The position numbers were made by a program, and so were the translations under genes. From positions 17,627,976 through 17,691,975 of the forward strand of contig NC_088298.1 of assembly GCF_032854445.1 (NCBI RefSeq): a DNA stretch of 64,000 nucleotides, written 5' to 3'. How positions within the stretch are numbered: position 1 is the stretch's first letter; each line of letters begins with the position of its first letter. Positions 46,692 to 57,199 of the stretch are shown here, one piece after another. The DNA is from Liolophura sinensis. Taxonomy: Eukaryota > Mollusca > Polyplacophora > Chitonida > Chitonidae. A model generated the notes under the pieces. The model was not told the DNA's origin, made no database searches, and worked only from the letters and a program-made list of their open reading frames with translations.

Positions 46692-46755
46692 TGGATTTTA
46701 CAACATGTTCGTTTATAGTGGATTTTACAACATGTTCGTTTATAGTGGATTTTTA
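46688..46755. repeat. 27-bp tandem duplication overlapping the stop codon
   Basis: TAGTGGATTTTACAACATGT followed by TCGTTTA occurs twice in full, then a partial third copy. The first TAG is the RA-PDZ stop codon. Confidence 0.93.
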
Positions 46756-47972
46756 CCTCTATTCAAACTTATCAGAATTTTCATGGAGAGTTTTCAGTGA
46801 TGCAGATTTTAAAGTTATCAATTTTTTTGTGGCATTTATAGTGAAATTGTGCTGTTTTTATTTGGCACAAATGGAACAGAATTAAAGAGCTCTGCAGTTT
46901 GTGTACAAAACCTGTGACCCTGTGTCAACTGTGGATGACTTACATGTGCCCACATGGAACTATGAACTGTGCTGTAACCATAGTTATATCATATTCTGAT
47001 GCCTGATATGGAGCTGCTGACTTACATTAATAGGGGTGGACAAGTTGTTGTTTCTAGATGTCCAATGCATTTAGGCTGTGGTTTATTGTTGTTGTTTTTT
47101 TTTTTTCTTTCTTATTTATGTCATTAATTTGCATATCTACCACAAGATAGATTTGCCTCATTAGACATTGTGATAAGGGTACCAAGCTGCCATGTCATGT
47201 ATGTGTATATTTCAATCCAAGTGTGAAAGTTTTCTCATGATTTTTGTGTGAATGTTTCATGAATTGTATGCAGTACATACAAAGTTGATCTTTCAAAAAT
47301 GTGGCATAGCTCCTGGTTGGTTGATTGCTGGCATGTGATATGTAGAAAATGTTTGATTACAACAAGTGGCTTACTCCTTTCTTCTTAATATAAGTAGTAA
47401 TTTTGAAAGGGGAGTGCCTGCATTAGAATCACTGTTGGGGCTTTTTGTTTTAAATGCCATTGTATTTTGGCAAAGTTAGAAAGCAAGGGTGATCCATGGT
47501 GTAGTATTAGGAAGGGTCATTGTCTTCATTCAGAAAAACACACTCTTCACTTTTAGTTCTCTATCACGTTATTTTAAACATAACAAAATTCTTTGGTTGG
47601 ACGATTTAATTTCATTATGTCTAAGCCATTAAGGTAGAGAAAATTTCCTGGTTTTTAAGACATATTTAAAATAGTTTTAAATGGAGAAAAGCAACACAAT
47701 CAGTAAATGGGGAAAAAACATGAAAAAAATATCCAATTTTCATGGGAAATACAGTATTTTAGTTGTCAAGATGTTTATTCTGTGCTAAAAATCAAATGGC
47801 CACATTCTAAATTTAGAACAGTTATTCAACATTAAAATCATTTTCTACTTAGAGGGAACAACATCTCTCAGTATTGGTTTTACTGATATTTTGCATTAAG
47901 CTTCTTCACTGGAGTTGGTTTCTTGCTTGAGAAGGAGTTCAAGCCTTTCTGTGTATATAAACCATGAGAATA
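46692..47972 (+). other. Probable 3' UTR and flank of the RA-PDZ gene
   Basis: AT-rich sequence without exons. A possible weak poly(A) signal ATTAAA lies at 46881-46886; no AATAAA was found close by, so the transcript end is not fixed. Confidence 0.4.
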
Positions 47973-48111
47973 ATGTGTCTTGCTGACAGTAAACTGTCTT
48001 AACTTTCTTTGAACATCTCTGGTCTTGCACCAATATTTTGTGCATGCATGTATCTGTATGCGTGGCTGCCAAAGTTTGTCAGTAGCTTGCCAAAGTTTGG
48101 TGGTTTTTACC
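47973..48111 (+). repeat. 139-bp dispersed repeat, copy 2
   Basis: About 95% identical to 45769-45907. It lies just before the 46-bp array at 48170, a mirror arrangement to copy 1, which lies just after the 16-bp array. Confidence 0.93.
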
Positions 48112-48169
48112 TTGCAGGTGACCTATATTGACCAGTGAGCTGATCAAGACTTCAGATGACAACACCTAG

Positions 48170-48693
48170 TCTGAATTCAGATGAGCTGGGTTAACTTTAG
48201 TTCAGCTTGACTGACATTAGATGAGCTTTTCTGACTTGAGATTATGATGTGCATGTCTAACTTTAGATGAGCTTTCCTGGCGTCAGATTATGATCTGCAT
48301 GTCTGACTTTATGTGAGCTTTTCTGACTTCAGATTATGATGTTCTTGTCTGACTTTAGATGAGCTTCTGACTTCAGATTAGGATGTGCTTGTCTGACATT
48401 AGATGAGCTTTTCTGACTTGAGATTATGATGTGCATGTCTAACTTTAGATGAGCTTTCCTGGCGTCAGATTATGATCTGCATGTCTGACTTTATGTGAGT
48501 TTTTCTGACTTCAGATTATGATGTTCTTGTCTGACTTTAGATGAGCTTTTCTGACTTCAGATTAGGATGTGCTTGTCTGACATTATCTGAGCTTTCCTGA
48601 CTTCAGATTATGATTTTGTTTGTCTGACATTAGATGAGTTTTTCTGACTTCAGATTTCTATGTGCTTATCTGACATTAGATGAGTTGTCCTGT
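48170..48693. repeat. ~46-bp minisatellite, about 11 copies
   Basis: The unit is CTGACTTTAGATGAGCTTTT, then CTGACTTCAGATTATGATGT and GCTTGT, with point variants and one or two short deletions. Confidence 0.92.
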
Positions 48694-49476
48694 TAAATAC
48701 CAGGAAATGTGTTCATATTCCATGCTACCTACCAACCCTGTTATCAATCGGTACGGTGTATTTTTGGAGAAACTTTGGAAAATACCTGCACCTCTATGTC
48801 ATAACTTTCCCTTACATTGTACCCCACCATTTACAATCTAAGCCTTTTTTCAGTACAGAAACGCTTTAGGGTTTTTTTCCTTCTTTTTGATGTGATAGCT
48901 CTTGCTTTTTCTTCAACTGCCTTATTTTCGTACTAACTTTCGCATAGTTTTTTTTGAAAGGTCACAAAAGCATTTGTTTCAATCGTGTGCATCACAGCTT
49001 AAGAAGGGGAAACAACTTTGCTTCTCCTGCACGTTTAGTTTTAGCCATACATTTTGCATCAGCTAGTTTAAGACATCAATGCTATTTTAATTGGGGATAA
49101 TGTACAGAATTTTGTAAATTATTTGTACATTTTATTAAGCAGAATTTGTTCACTTTTTCCATCTTTGATACATTCTCTTTTGATAAATATATTATATACA
49201 AGTCGGAAACCATGTTGTAAAATAATCACTTTACATTTTCATTGTTTATATTACTGTTAAATGAATATTCCATGCTGGGAATATTAAAAATTTGACAAGT
49301 TGACATATGAGTGTTTGGATTTTTTAGTGCATTCTTGCTATTCTGAACTCAGTAGAAAGAACAAGTCTTGTTTAAATGCAGCACTGGCTGAAAAAGCATT
49401 ATATTGGAAAGGTTATAGTGTTTTACTCGACATGCTGTGGATATTTTCCTTGGTTTCCTTTATTCTATAGGTCATG
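48694..49476. other. Intergenic or distal 3' UTR, no features
   Basis: AT-rich. ATTAAA at about 49286 is another possible poly(A) signal. Nothing else seen. Confidence 0.35.
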
Positions 49477-49738
49477 AGACAGCTGTGGCCAAGTGGTATA
49501 TGTGCTTGCCTTCAAGGCGCAGCACAATTACCCAAGAGCCTCTCCTAGATCTGTACAAGTCAAACCCAGGTCATGTTAGCTGGCTGTCTTCTCTGTTCTT
49601 AGTGGTAAGGTCTGACAGCAACCTGCGGTTGGTCATGGGTCTGCGCAGCGCTCTGTCCAGATTCTTCTCACCATAATGCTGACGGCCATTGTATAAGTGA
49701 ACGGCGTAAATACATTTAAATTAATGAATAAATAAATA
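49477..49738 (+). mobile_element. SINE family A variant with a different head
   Basis: The head CTGTGGCCAAGTGGTATATG differs from other family A copies. The body AGCAACCTGCGGTTGGTCAT and tail AATGAATAAATAAATA are the same type. The TATTCTTGAGTA part is deleted. Confidence 0.85.
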
Positions 49739-49829
49739 TAGGTTAAAAGTGTCTTTATAAGGCATTAAAAAAACAATCAAATAAGTCAAACTGTAACGGC
49801 ACAGTGGGGTTGTCAGGTACCGTTGCTTG

Positions 49830-49905
49830 ATAAGGAGCAGCAGTTTTCCCCAACCCATAATGGTAACCGCCACTGTATACAGGTAAGTGGAAAATTCTTG
49901 CATGA
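49830..49905 (+). mobile_element. SINE central-module fragment
   Basis: TTTTCCCCAACCCATAATGG, TAACCGCCACTGTATACAGG and AAATTCTTG match the centre-to-tail part of family A in decayed form. Confidence 0.55.
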
Positions 49906-50442
49906 AGTAGCAGTCAAATTGCACGCAAATGAACAAGCACAACATCTCAATAGCTGCGACGTCCTGCAAAAAGTTGATGTGGTCTTACACCAAGGCTCGC
50001 TGTTAAGTGACAGACCAATGTTAAAAGATAAGACCGTAAACATTTTACCTCTTGTTAGACCGACCGACAAAGAGATACTACTAAGCAGTGAAATGTTTAA
50101 AGTTGCTAAGCGCAACAAATGAGCACAACTGAATGCGGTGTCCTGCAAATATTTCCAGTAACTTTATGTAACTTGTGAAATGTCCTATATTTGGTAGTTT
50201 TAATGCCTGGCTCCGACATCGGACTTCGGAGATGGGGTATAGTATGATGAGATAGGCGGCTGATGTTATGAGCGTGGCCTTGCACAAGACATTTCTCTTG
50301 AATGATCTTGCGCGAAATACGCTGGGGATCTCTTGCAACATGATGTGTTACACATGAGAGAGTTTGCCAGTGATTAGTAAATATTTTAATCCACCATTGA
50401 GATGAACAGAAGCTGTGAAATCACTCCTTTTCAAACATCTTT

Positions 50443-50800
50443 GACCGGCCCAGATAGCACAGTTGGTATAGCGTCCGCTTTGGGACCAGTAGATCCAGGA
50501 TCAATCCTTGATCGAGTCACACCTAAGACTTTAAAAGAGGAAGTTTTTATTTATTCCTCGTTCAGCATGAAGGGGATAGTGCAACGACTGGTTGACCCGT
50601 ATCAGTATAATGGCTCGGGCCGGGCGGCTTACTTGCCTTCGGTAAGTCGTCTCAGTGAAGCAGCACTAAATAAAAGAGCGGTGGAAATCCGTCCTGCAAC
50701 AAGGAGGCACATTACACGTACATGCACCCTAAGGATTCCTTCGTCGTCATATGACTGAAAAATTGTTGAGTACGACGTTAAACCCCAAGCACTCACCCAC
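50443..50800 (+). mobile_element. SINE family B, full length, with target-site duplication
   Basis: The head is GCCCAGATAGCACAGTTGGT. The body matches the copy at 6998-7351, and the tail is TTGAGTACGACGTTAAACCC, then CACTCACCCAC. It is flanked by the perfect 12-bp duplication TCAAACATCTTT (50431-50442 and 50801-50812). Confidence 0.94.
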
Positions 50801-50812
50801 TCAAACATCTTT

Positions 50813-51075
50813 ATTTATTTATTTGATTGGTGTTTTACGCCGCACTCAAGAATATTTCACTTACACGACGGCGGACAGCATTATGGTGGAAGGAAACCGG
50901 GCAGATCCCGGGGGAAACCCATGACCATCCGCAGGTTGGTGACTGACCTTCCTACGTACGGCCGGAGAGGAAGCCAGTATGAGTTGGACTTGAACTCACA
51001 GCGACCGCACTGGTGAGAGGCTCCTGGGTCATCACGGTGCGCTAGCGCGCTATCCAACTGAGACACGGGAGGCCC
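50813..51075 (-). mobile_element. SINE family A, full length, abutting family B
   Basis: Complete - strand copy from GGGCCTCCCGTGTCTCAGTT to an AAATAAAT tail. Its tail directly touches the right duplication of the family B element, so it appears inserted at that junction. Confidence 0.94.
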
Positions 51076-51699
51076 ACTTCAAAAAAAGTCTGTAAAGTTT
51101 AACAAAGTCCGTTGTCTTGAGTGATGCTAGAATACATCCTGTTACTTCCAGAATACATTAGCTATCACCTTTTTGACGAAATCGGTTGCTTTTTATTAGA
51201 AACCTGTGAGCACTATGCATTTCATTCCTTGAAAAGAAGTGTCATCTCCCAGGAAAAGTCTCTTAAATATGATTCTTTACAATTGAAAATAAAAGATGAC
51301 AGACTTCTTTACAATTTAACGTAAATTTTTTATTTACTTTGCTGCCATTTAAAATAAAACTTTACACAGTTTGTTACAATTTAAGCAAAATTTATGCACT
51401 TGGTTACAATTTAAAATAAAATTTACACACTTCGCTACAATTTTATGTCACAATGGTCATATTATTTACATGGTGCACAAGTTCTTCTGAGCTGTTTATT
51501 TTGCCTTACTAGAACAGTCAGTTTTGGAAGCATAAAAAAGAAAAGGAATTCAAAAAACTGAATCTAACGCTTTTTTCGCCGAATTACTGCTTCCGGAACT
51601 CTATGTTATTGAACGAGGAGGATTATTGTTGTTTTACTGAATTTTACTGTGCTTCATGTATTTATCCATTTGATTAGTGTGTCACTTGTATTACGGCCA

Positions 51700-51900
51700 A
51701 CTGTCCTTCACCAGGTACCAAACTGGATTTGAAGGCGCAGTTAAAACAGCGACAGCTGGATTCCAACAAGCAACGTCATTGGGTAAGGGCTGCACAGTCA
51801 CACGGAGTCCTCTCGGTGCCATTTCAGTTGTCATACTAAAAGGGTTAGAATCGATAAAAGAAAACTACACATCGCACGTCGATCTTGCTCAAGACATGGT
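51700..51900 (+). other. Coding-like segment, possible exon or gene relic
   Basis: TGTCCTTCACCAG|GTACC could be an acceptor and CATTGG|GTAAGG a donor (51708-51780). Two + frames are open. One reads LDLKAQLKQRQLDSNKQ, the other GFEGAVKTATAGFQQAT. CpG content is above its surroundings. No family recognised. Confidence 0.2.
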
Positions 51901-51903
51901 TTT

Positions 51904-52056
51904 ATTTATTTATTTATTTGATTGGTGTTTTATGCCGTACTCAAGAATATTTCACTTATACAACGGCGGCAACCATTATTGTGGGTGGAAACCGGGCAGA
52001 GCCCGGGGGTAACCCACGACCATCCGTAGGTTGTTAGCAGACCTTCCCACGTACGG
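51904..52056 (-). mobile_element. SINE family A, 5'-truncated
   Basis: The reverse-oriented tail leads into TGATTGGTGTTTTATGCCGT and the central AACCGGGCAGAGCCCGGGGG. The flanks share ATGGTTTT (51896-51903 and 52059-52066). Confidence 0.92.
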
Positions 52057-52209
52057 ATATGGTTTTCATAGGTCTGGAGTGACGTCGTCTGTCATTTCAA
52101 AAGTATCTTCCTTAACTGCAATAAAACAACATCTTGAAATCATTCTGCTATATGATGGTTATATTGGCACGGTTTTGTTTAAATAGTTTTTATTTTCCTC
52201 CCATCCCGT

Positions 52210-52363
52210 ACTCTCAAAAAATTAATCTGTTCATTGTAACATAAAGTCTGTTGTCCGAGTCATTCTAGAATGTATTCTGTTATTTTAACACAATGTTCTG
52301 TCATATTTAACATAACATCCTATTAGTCAAATGGAATCTTTATGTTAAGTTAATAGAATATAT
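52210..52363. repeat. Dispersed repeat family D, copy 1
   Basis: ACTCTCAAAAAATTAATCTG, TCTAGAATGTATTCTGTTAT and ATGGAATCTTTATGTTAAGT match a segment at 58374-58535 in the same order. A partial third copy lies at about 51066-51155. The nature of the parent element is unknown. Confidence 0.75.
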
Positions 52364-52399
52364 GCGTTATATATTTTTTTCAAGAGAAGAGTCTGCTGT

Positions 52400-53815
52400 A
52401 AAAACAGAACACATTTTAGCATCACTTACACGACATACTTTCGGTTAAAATTAACAGTTCACGCGTTGTTTTTGGATGCTTTGCGTGAATTTATTTAAGA
52501 TGGAATAAAGAATGCTTGTGGGGGCAAACTCTTTCAGTAACGGATTTTCCTAAAACTCTGCTGATGTGTTGTGGATTAATGGCATACAACTGCATTTGTT
52601 TTTTGATAGCATTGAATTAATTTATTTCCAGGTCATCTTTGCGTTTAAATATGGCATATGGTCTTTATACACGAGAGCTTTACAACAAATCGTACACAGT
52701 TTTTCAACAGATTTACATCAAAACTGCATGAGGTGACCATCTGAAAATGAACGTGATTTTTGCGTTTTTGCTGTTTTTAAAGAAATTTTAAATGCCTGTA
52801 GTTAACTTTCAGTGGAGGAAGTTTGAAATGAATGGTTATGGACGTTAGGAGGATATATAATCAGTTGCTCTACTCAGAAAAGTTTCTGACCTGCTCTCAC
52901 AAAACATAATCGGTAACATACGACAGCAAATATTTTTTTCTCGGTGATGCTCAATTGTATACTATCAGTGTAACAAACTATTCTGCCATTGCAGCAGAAT
53001 ATTTTATACAAATATAGCAGGATTGTTATTAGTAACAGGACATTATGATGAATTTGACACCTTATTATTTGTAATAATAACATACATTCCAGCGTCACTC
53101 AGGCAGCAGATTTTTTTTTGTTTGTTTTTTTCAGGGAAAGTACATAAAAGATACGATCAAATTGAATGACATGGCAATTTCATGCATTTACAATAGGAAG
53201 GATCTATTTACAAGATCGTTTAAACAATAATACCACCATCACAGTGGTAGTTTAATACACATGCCATAAATTAATCAATTAAACAAGATTTGAAGGATCT
53301 TCCAGAACCTAAAATCTTTGTAAATATATAACAGGCAAATCTGTTACAGTGTTAATATACATACTTATGAACAGGTACACTGTACTGCCAGGACTAGGGA
53401 CACTTGTGAATATGCGGTGGAATTAAATTGTGGTTTTCTTGTGCATTTGGTATTGCTACAAAACGAAACTTACCAAAACAACTCTATGATTAGGCTTAGC
53501 GTGAAATAACAATTAGTCGAAGATTGAGGAAGTTTCCTGTAGAAAGATACAGGGACACCAAAGATGAATTTGTCTTAACATAGGGAAGACACAGGATGTA
53601 GTCTTCATGCATGACATGTGTTAATGCCACGTGCTACAATTTGATCATGACATACTTGGTCCTGTATTTAACAAAACGTTTGAGAGTCGGATGAGACTTG
53701 ACAAGAAACGACCGCTATGATCTAGGCAAATGATATACCTCCCCTGACTTAAAACAGCAGCCGAGTCAGTTCTTGGTATAACATAAACCATGACAGCTTA
53801 TTCAGTAAGAATGTA
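52400..53815. other. Intergenic, no features seen
   Basis: AT-rich sequence without exons or clear repeats. Confidence 0.4.
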
Positions 53816-53982
53816 ATGAATTTGATTGATTGATTGTTGTTGTCTTTTTTTTGTTTTGTTTTGTTTTTTTCACCGAACTCAAGAATATATTACACTTTTA
53901 CGACGGCGGCCAGTATTATGGTGGGGCGAAACCGGACAGAGTCTGGAGCAAACCCTCAACCACCCGCAGGTTGCTGACTGAC
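53816..53982 (-). mobile_element. SINE family A, 5'-truncated, unusual tail
   Basis: CACCGAACTCAAGAATATAT, ACGACGGCGGCCAGTATTAT and CCACCCGCAGGTTGCTGACT are present. The usual ATTT tail is replaced by TGATTGATTG and a T/G-rich run. It lies about 105 bases downstream of the stop of the 54088 gene. Confidence 0.85.
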
Positions 53983-54087
53983 CAAAATGTAAAGGAACCT
54001 GATGATGCAACAGGCTTCTCTTACAATGGTTACTCATACATGGAAATGTATATGATTGCTGATGAAAGTCTCATGAATAACCAAGGC

Positions 54088-54795
54088 TCAGTCGTCGGCG
54101 ACGCAGGAGTCAAATTTGCTGAGTCTCCTGCCGTCGTGGAGCAAGATCACTTTCCAGAGGCTACAGGCTAGTTTCGAACCAGACGGACACAAGTGGAACT
54201 GGAGTTCCAAATCCGCTCGTTTTAGATCCAACCACATATCGTGATTGCCGCCAGCACTGCCAAGTTTTTCGCGCAAATCTCGGAAGACAGAGTCCAGTTT
54301 CTCGCCAGATGTATATTCAGACGTCCCGACCCACAGAATGAAACCACCCACCGTTTCTTTTTGACGGAGTTGTTTCTGGAGCCGAAGAACACTCCGTAGC
54401 AGAGAATCCTCGCTGCTTTTTTCGTTCTTGATTTCAAGCGCCAACACACCTGCGTCGGAGTGCTGCGGAAGGTTTAAAAAGTTAATGAGTCCGTCCATTC
54501 GCTCTTTACGCCCGTACTGACATCCGACTTGACAATATACGCACTCATTGCCATTCTTCTTGCGAAAGCTCTGTTCGAATTCTTTCAGGTCTCCGTGAAG
54601 AGTGCGAAAAAACTCCCACTGGAAGAACTTCTCATCCCGCAAGAGGTCGGCGCAAAAATCTCCGAAGTCACCGGAAGTGCCGAAGTTCTCCGACACGGTT
54701 TCACAGGTTTCGTTAATGACGCCCACCAAATGCTCCACGAATTCGTCCATCTTGTGCTGGTTTTGTACATTGCATTTCACACCACAAATGTTCAT
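54088..54795 (-). CDS. Uncharacterised 235-residue protein, PD-(D/E)XK nuclease-like
   Basis: Single complete frame with ATG at 54795, an in-frame TAG five codons upstream, and TGA at 54088. GC and CpG are clearly above the flanks. Residues 1-80 are mostly helical and charged. A Cys cluster lies at residues 85-92 (CVYCQVGC). Then come YGRKERMDGLINFL (D101) and, 19 residues on, VLALEIKNE (E121, K123), followed by helix SLLRSVLRLQKQLRQK and strand GFILWVG. A GR..D..I...(V/I)xExK pattern with a following helix carrying Gln is the signature of the PD-(D/E)XK fold, so a nuclease or nuclease-derived protein is inferred. There is no targeting signal. I recognise no named family. It might have upstream noncoding exons, or be a single-exon gene or retrocopy. 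Confidence 0.72.
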   Translation of the reverse strand: MNICGVKCNVQNQHKMDEFVEHLVGVINETCETVSENFGTSGDFGDFCADLLRDEKFFQWEFFRTLHGDLKEFEQSFRKKNGNECVYCQVGCQYGRKERMDGLINFLNLPQHSDAGVLALEIKNEKSSEDSLLRSVLRLQKQLRQKETVGGFILWVGTSEYTSGEKLDSVFRDLREKLGSAGGNHDMWLDLKRADLELQFHLCPSGSKLACSLWKVILLHDGRRLSKFDSCVADD

Positions 54796-54821
54796 CTTTT
54801 TGTCTGTCTACCTTCCTCGTC

Positions 54822-57193
54822 GCTGAGCTAAAACCAGTCACTGAATAGCACTTTAAACTTGGTTAGTCAGGTGTAAGCAGTTCGCTCCAGTTTTAGAAAC
54901 CGTAAGATGCTGTATCCTACAAAAGAATTTGATTCTTGCGTCTGGTTCACGTTGGATCTGTAATACTTTAAGGCCATACAATGCCTATCCTAGAAGCTCA
55001 CCTGATCAATAATTATCAGTGCTGATACGTAGGCATCGATTTCTCGGTAGGTCAACTGAAGGCTCAAGTGACCTAACTTTCGTTATCAGTACCTGAAAAC
55101 ATAGGGGAAATAAGTCAAGTAATATTCACTAAACAAATAGCACTTGTGATACTGCATATCCTTGTCTAATACCATCGTTTATTCACATGGAAAAGAAAAT
55201 AAAGAATGACTGTTTTTAACACTGGGCGAAGTGTGAGGGTTATTTGTTTAGTTTGCACGGGATCCAAGCTGTTAGTGCATAACTGATTTGTCCCTGTATA
55301 AGATTTGCAATAATTTGGAATAATCCTTTTTTTTCTCTTTTTTTCTCAGTATTTCAGGTGTCTCGCCAGTTGACGCAGGTTTGTACGAGATAAGGTGGGG
55401 TCTCTCGCAAACCAACCTGGCTAAAGGGCGTGGCATTACCGTATTTGTTAGGTTGAATTTATCAATTAGATAGCCGGGTCTGTCTTTAGTAACTACCGTA
55501 AAATTACAACTTTTAGGCGCTTTCGAGAGCCCCCACCAACTGTCGCTTAAACCTGCGTGAATTCGCGAGACCCATGAAACGCTGATTCGGCTTATACAGG
55601 TCAAGGCGTAGTGTGTCAGGTGTTAGTATCCTGCATATTCTTGGTAGGACACCATCGGGTGTCCAGTGGAGTAGCACTATGTATCTATCGGTATTGAAAG
55701 CACTCTTTTCTAAAGAGCTACAATCGTTATCAGACCGAAATAACGTTGAAAGCCACGTGAATCCAGAGGTAAACAAACTGGTTCAAAACACTCACTTATA
55801 GCAGTAAAGACTTGCGGCCATTACCACTAAGAGCTGGTGTTTTTTAATACTTGCCTGGGGGCTAGGAAATAAATATGCATTAAACTTCCCCTTTAATGAA
55901 TAAAGATTTGGATATGACGCCTTAATTTATTCAAACCGTCAACTTTTTGTATTGTCCAGGTAAATAGCAAGTAACTTGAATATGCATGACCTTGTAAAAC
56001 ATATGCCCGCTGCAAAACTGAATTTTTAGATGCAAGTCTGAATGTCGTCCACATAATCTACAGGACAAAAATGTACTACACATGTTTCTGTTGATTTTGG
56101 TCAAACATCGAATTCATCTTTTCCCCATCTCTTACGTATATAGATGTCTTCTTAGATGTGAGTCATCTGCTGCATATACTTCACTGAAACATTTTTATTA
56201 ACCATGCATAAATTTTCCGTTTTTCACATGTGAATTTTTGTGATGTTTCAGTTATTCTTAATAGAGCAGCATACAGTACTTCAGAAAACTGTTTTTAATT
56301 GTCATTTTCTCTCACCAATGCGGTCGCTGTGAGTGCAAGTCCAGCTTATGCTGGCTTCCTATCCGGCCGTACGTGGGAAGGTCTTGCGGCAACCTGCGGA
56401 TGGTCGTAGGCTTCCCCCGGGCCTTGCCCGGTTTCCACTCACCATAATGCTGGCCACAGTCGTATAAGTGAAATATTCTTGAGTACGGCGTAAAACATCA
56501 ATCAAATAAATCAAATAAATAATTGTCATTTTCACGTGTACATTTCCGTGCGTTAAATGTTACTGTTAGGGTTAGCCAAGTATTAGGTGAATACCCTCTG
56601 CTTAATATTTTTTTAATAACTTCAGAGAAACAAACTGACTTTTTAACCCAATCTGTTGACTTTATGGTTGCACTTTAAATGAAATTTTACCCAGTTAACC
56701 ATATATTACGTCAACGTCTCTGCACATGTCGTGAAAGGTTGCAAGCTTACAACTTGTGTCAGGCGGCTATGTTGCTAGTATGAAAACATTCTATAAATTC
56801 AGACGGTATCCGTCAGAAACTGCGCACTTTTGCACCCGGACATCATTTTGTTTAAACAACTCACTTCGCGCCTAGACTCATTTTGCATCAAGTCATTTGG
56901 TAACTACCCAGGTCATTTCGTTCAATCTGAATTAATCCCGTAAAGCTAACAAGTTCTGTACATATCTCACTTTTTACTCAGCTTTTCTGCTTATTATACA
57001 CTAGCAGCCCTTATACATTGTAGATAAAAACAGATAAATATTTTAGAATTCTAGCTTCACAGTGAAAATGGCGTCACTCAGACTTCAAGCACTGATAACT
57101 TACCTTTTTCTGGACGATTGAGTCGATCCTGGGGCAAAGAATTTGTTTCGCAATTAATTCAGCTCCACAAGCAAGTCCAGCCCAAGCAAACAT
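54822..57193 (-). other. Candidate upstream exons: microprotein frame or leader of the 54088 gene
   Basis: On the - strand an ATG at 57193 (preceded by an in-frame TAG) opens 30 codons, MFAWAGLACGAELIAKQIL then CPRIDSIVQKK. It ends in phase 0 at the strong donor AAAAAG|GTAAGT (exon end 57104). A strong acceptor (CCCCTATGTTTTCAG) at 55093 starts a second segment. Only its phase-0 frame is open (VLITKVRSLEPSVDL...), to TGA at 55006, and the donor GATCAG|GTGAGC follows at 55002. An acceptor TTTTAGCTCAG at 54823 then leads into the 54088 frame. Read together they would be a 58-residue membrane microprotein upstream of the main frame. The first residues loosely recall BRAWNIN-type mitochondrial microproteins, but the match is too weak to claim. 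Confidence 0.27.
56310..56520 (+). mobile_element. SINE family A, 5'-truncated, with target-site duplication
   Basis: It starts at TCTCACCAATGCGGTCGCTG, so the A box is missing, and ends CAAATAAATCAAATAAAT. It is flanked by the perfect 13-bp duplication AATTGTCATTTTC (56297-56309 and 56521-56533). Its sequence is close to consensus, suggesting a young insertion. Confidence 0.95.
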
Positions 57194-57199
57194 CTATCT

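Noticed and set aside
54222-54831. Other frames overlapping the 235-residue gene
   Set aside because: They are shadows of the longer frame, which has the better composition and motif.
55272-55801. Overlapping frames of 62-110 codons in a CpG-richer block
   Set aside because: Frames on both strands compete and none has a domain or clear splice sites. The block may be regulatory.
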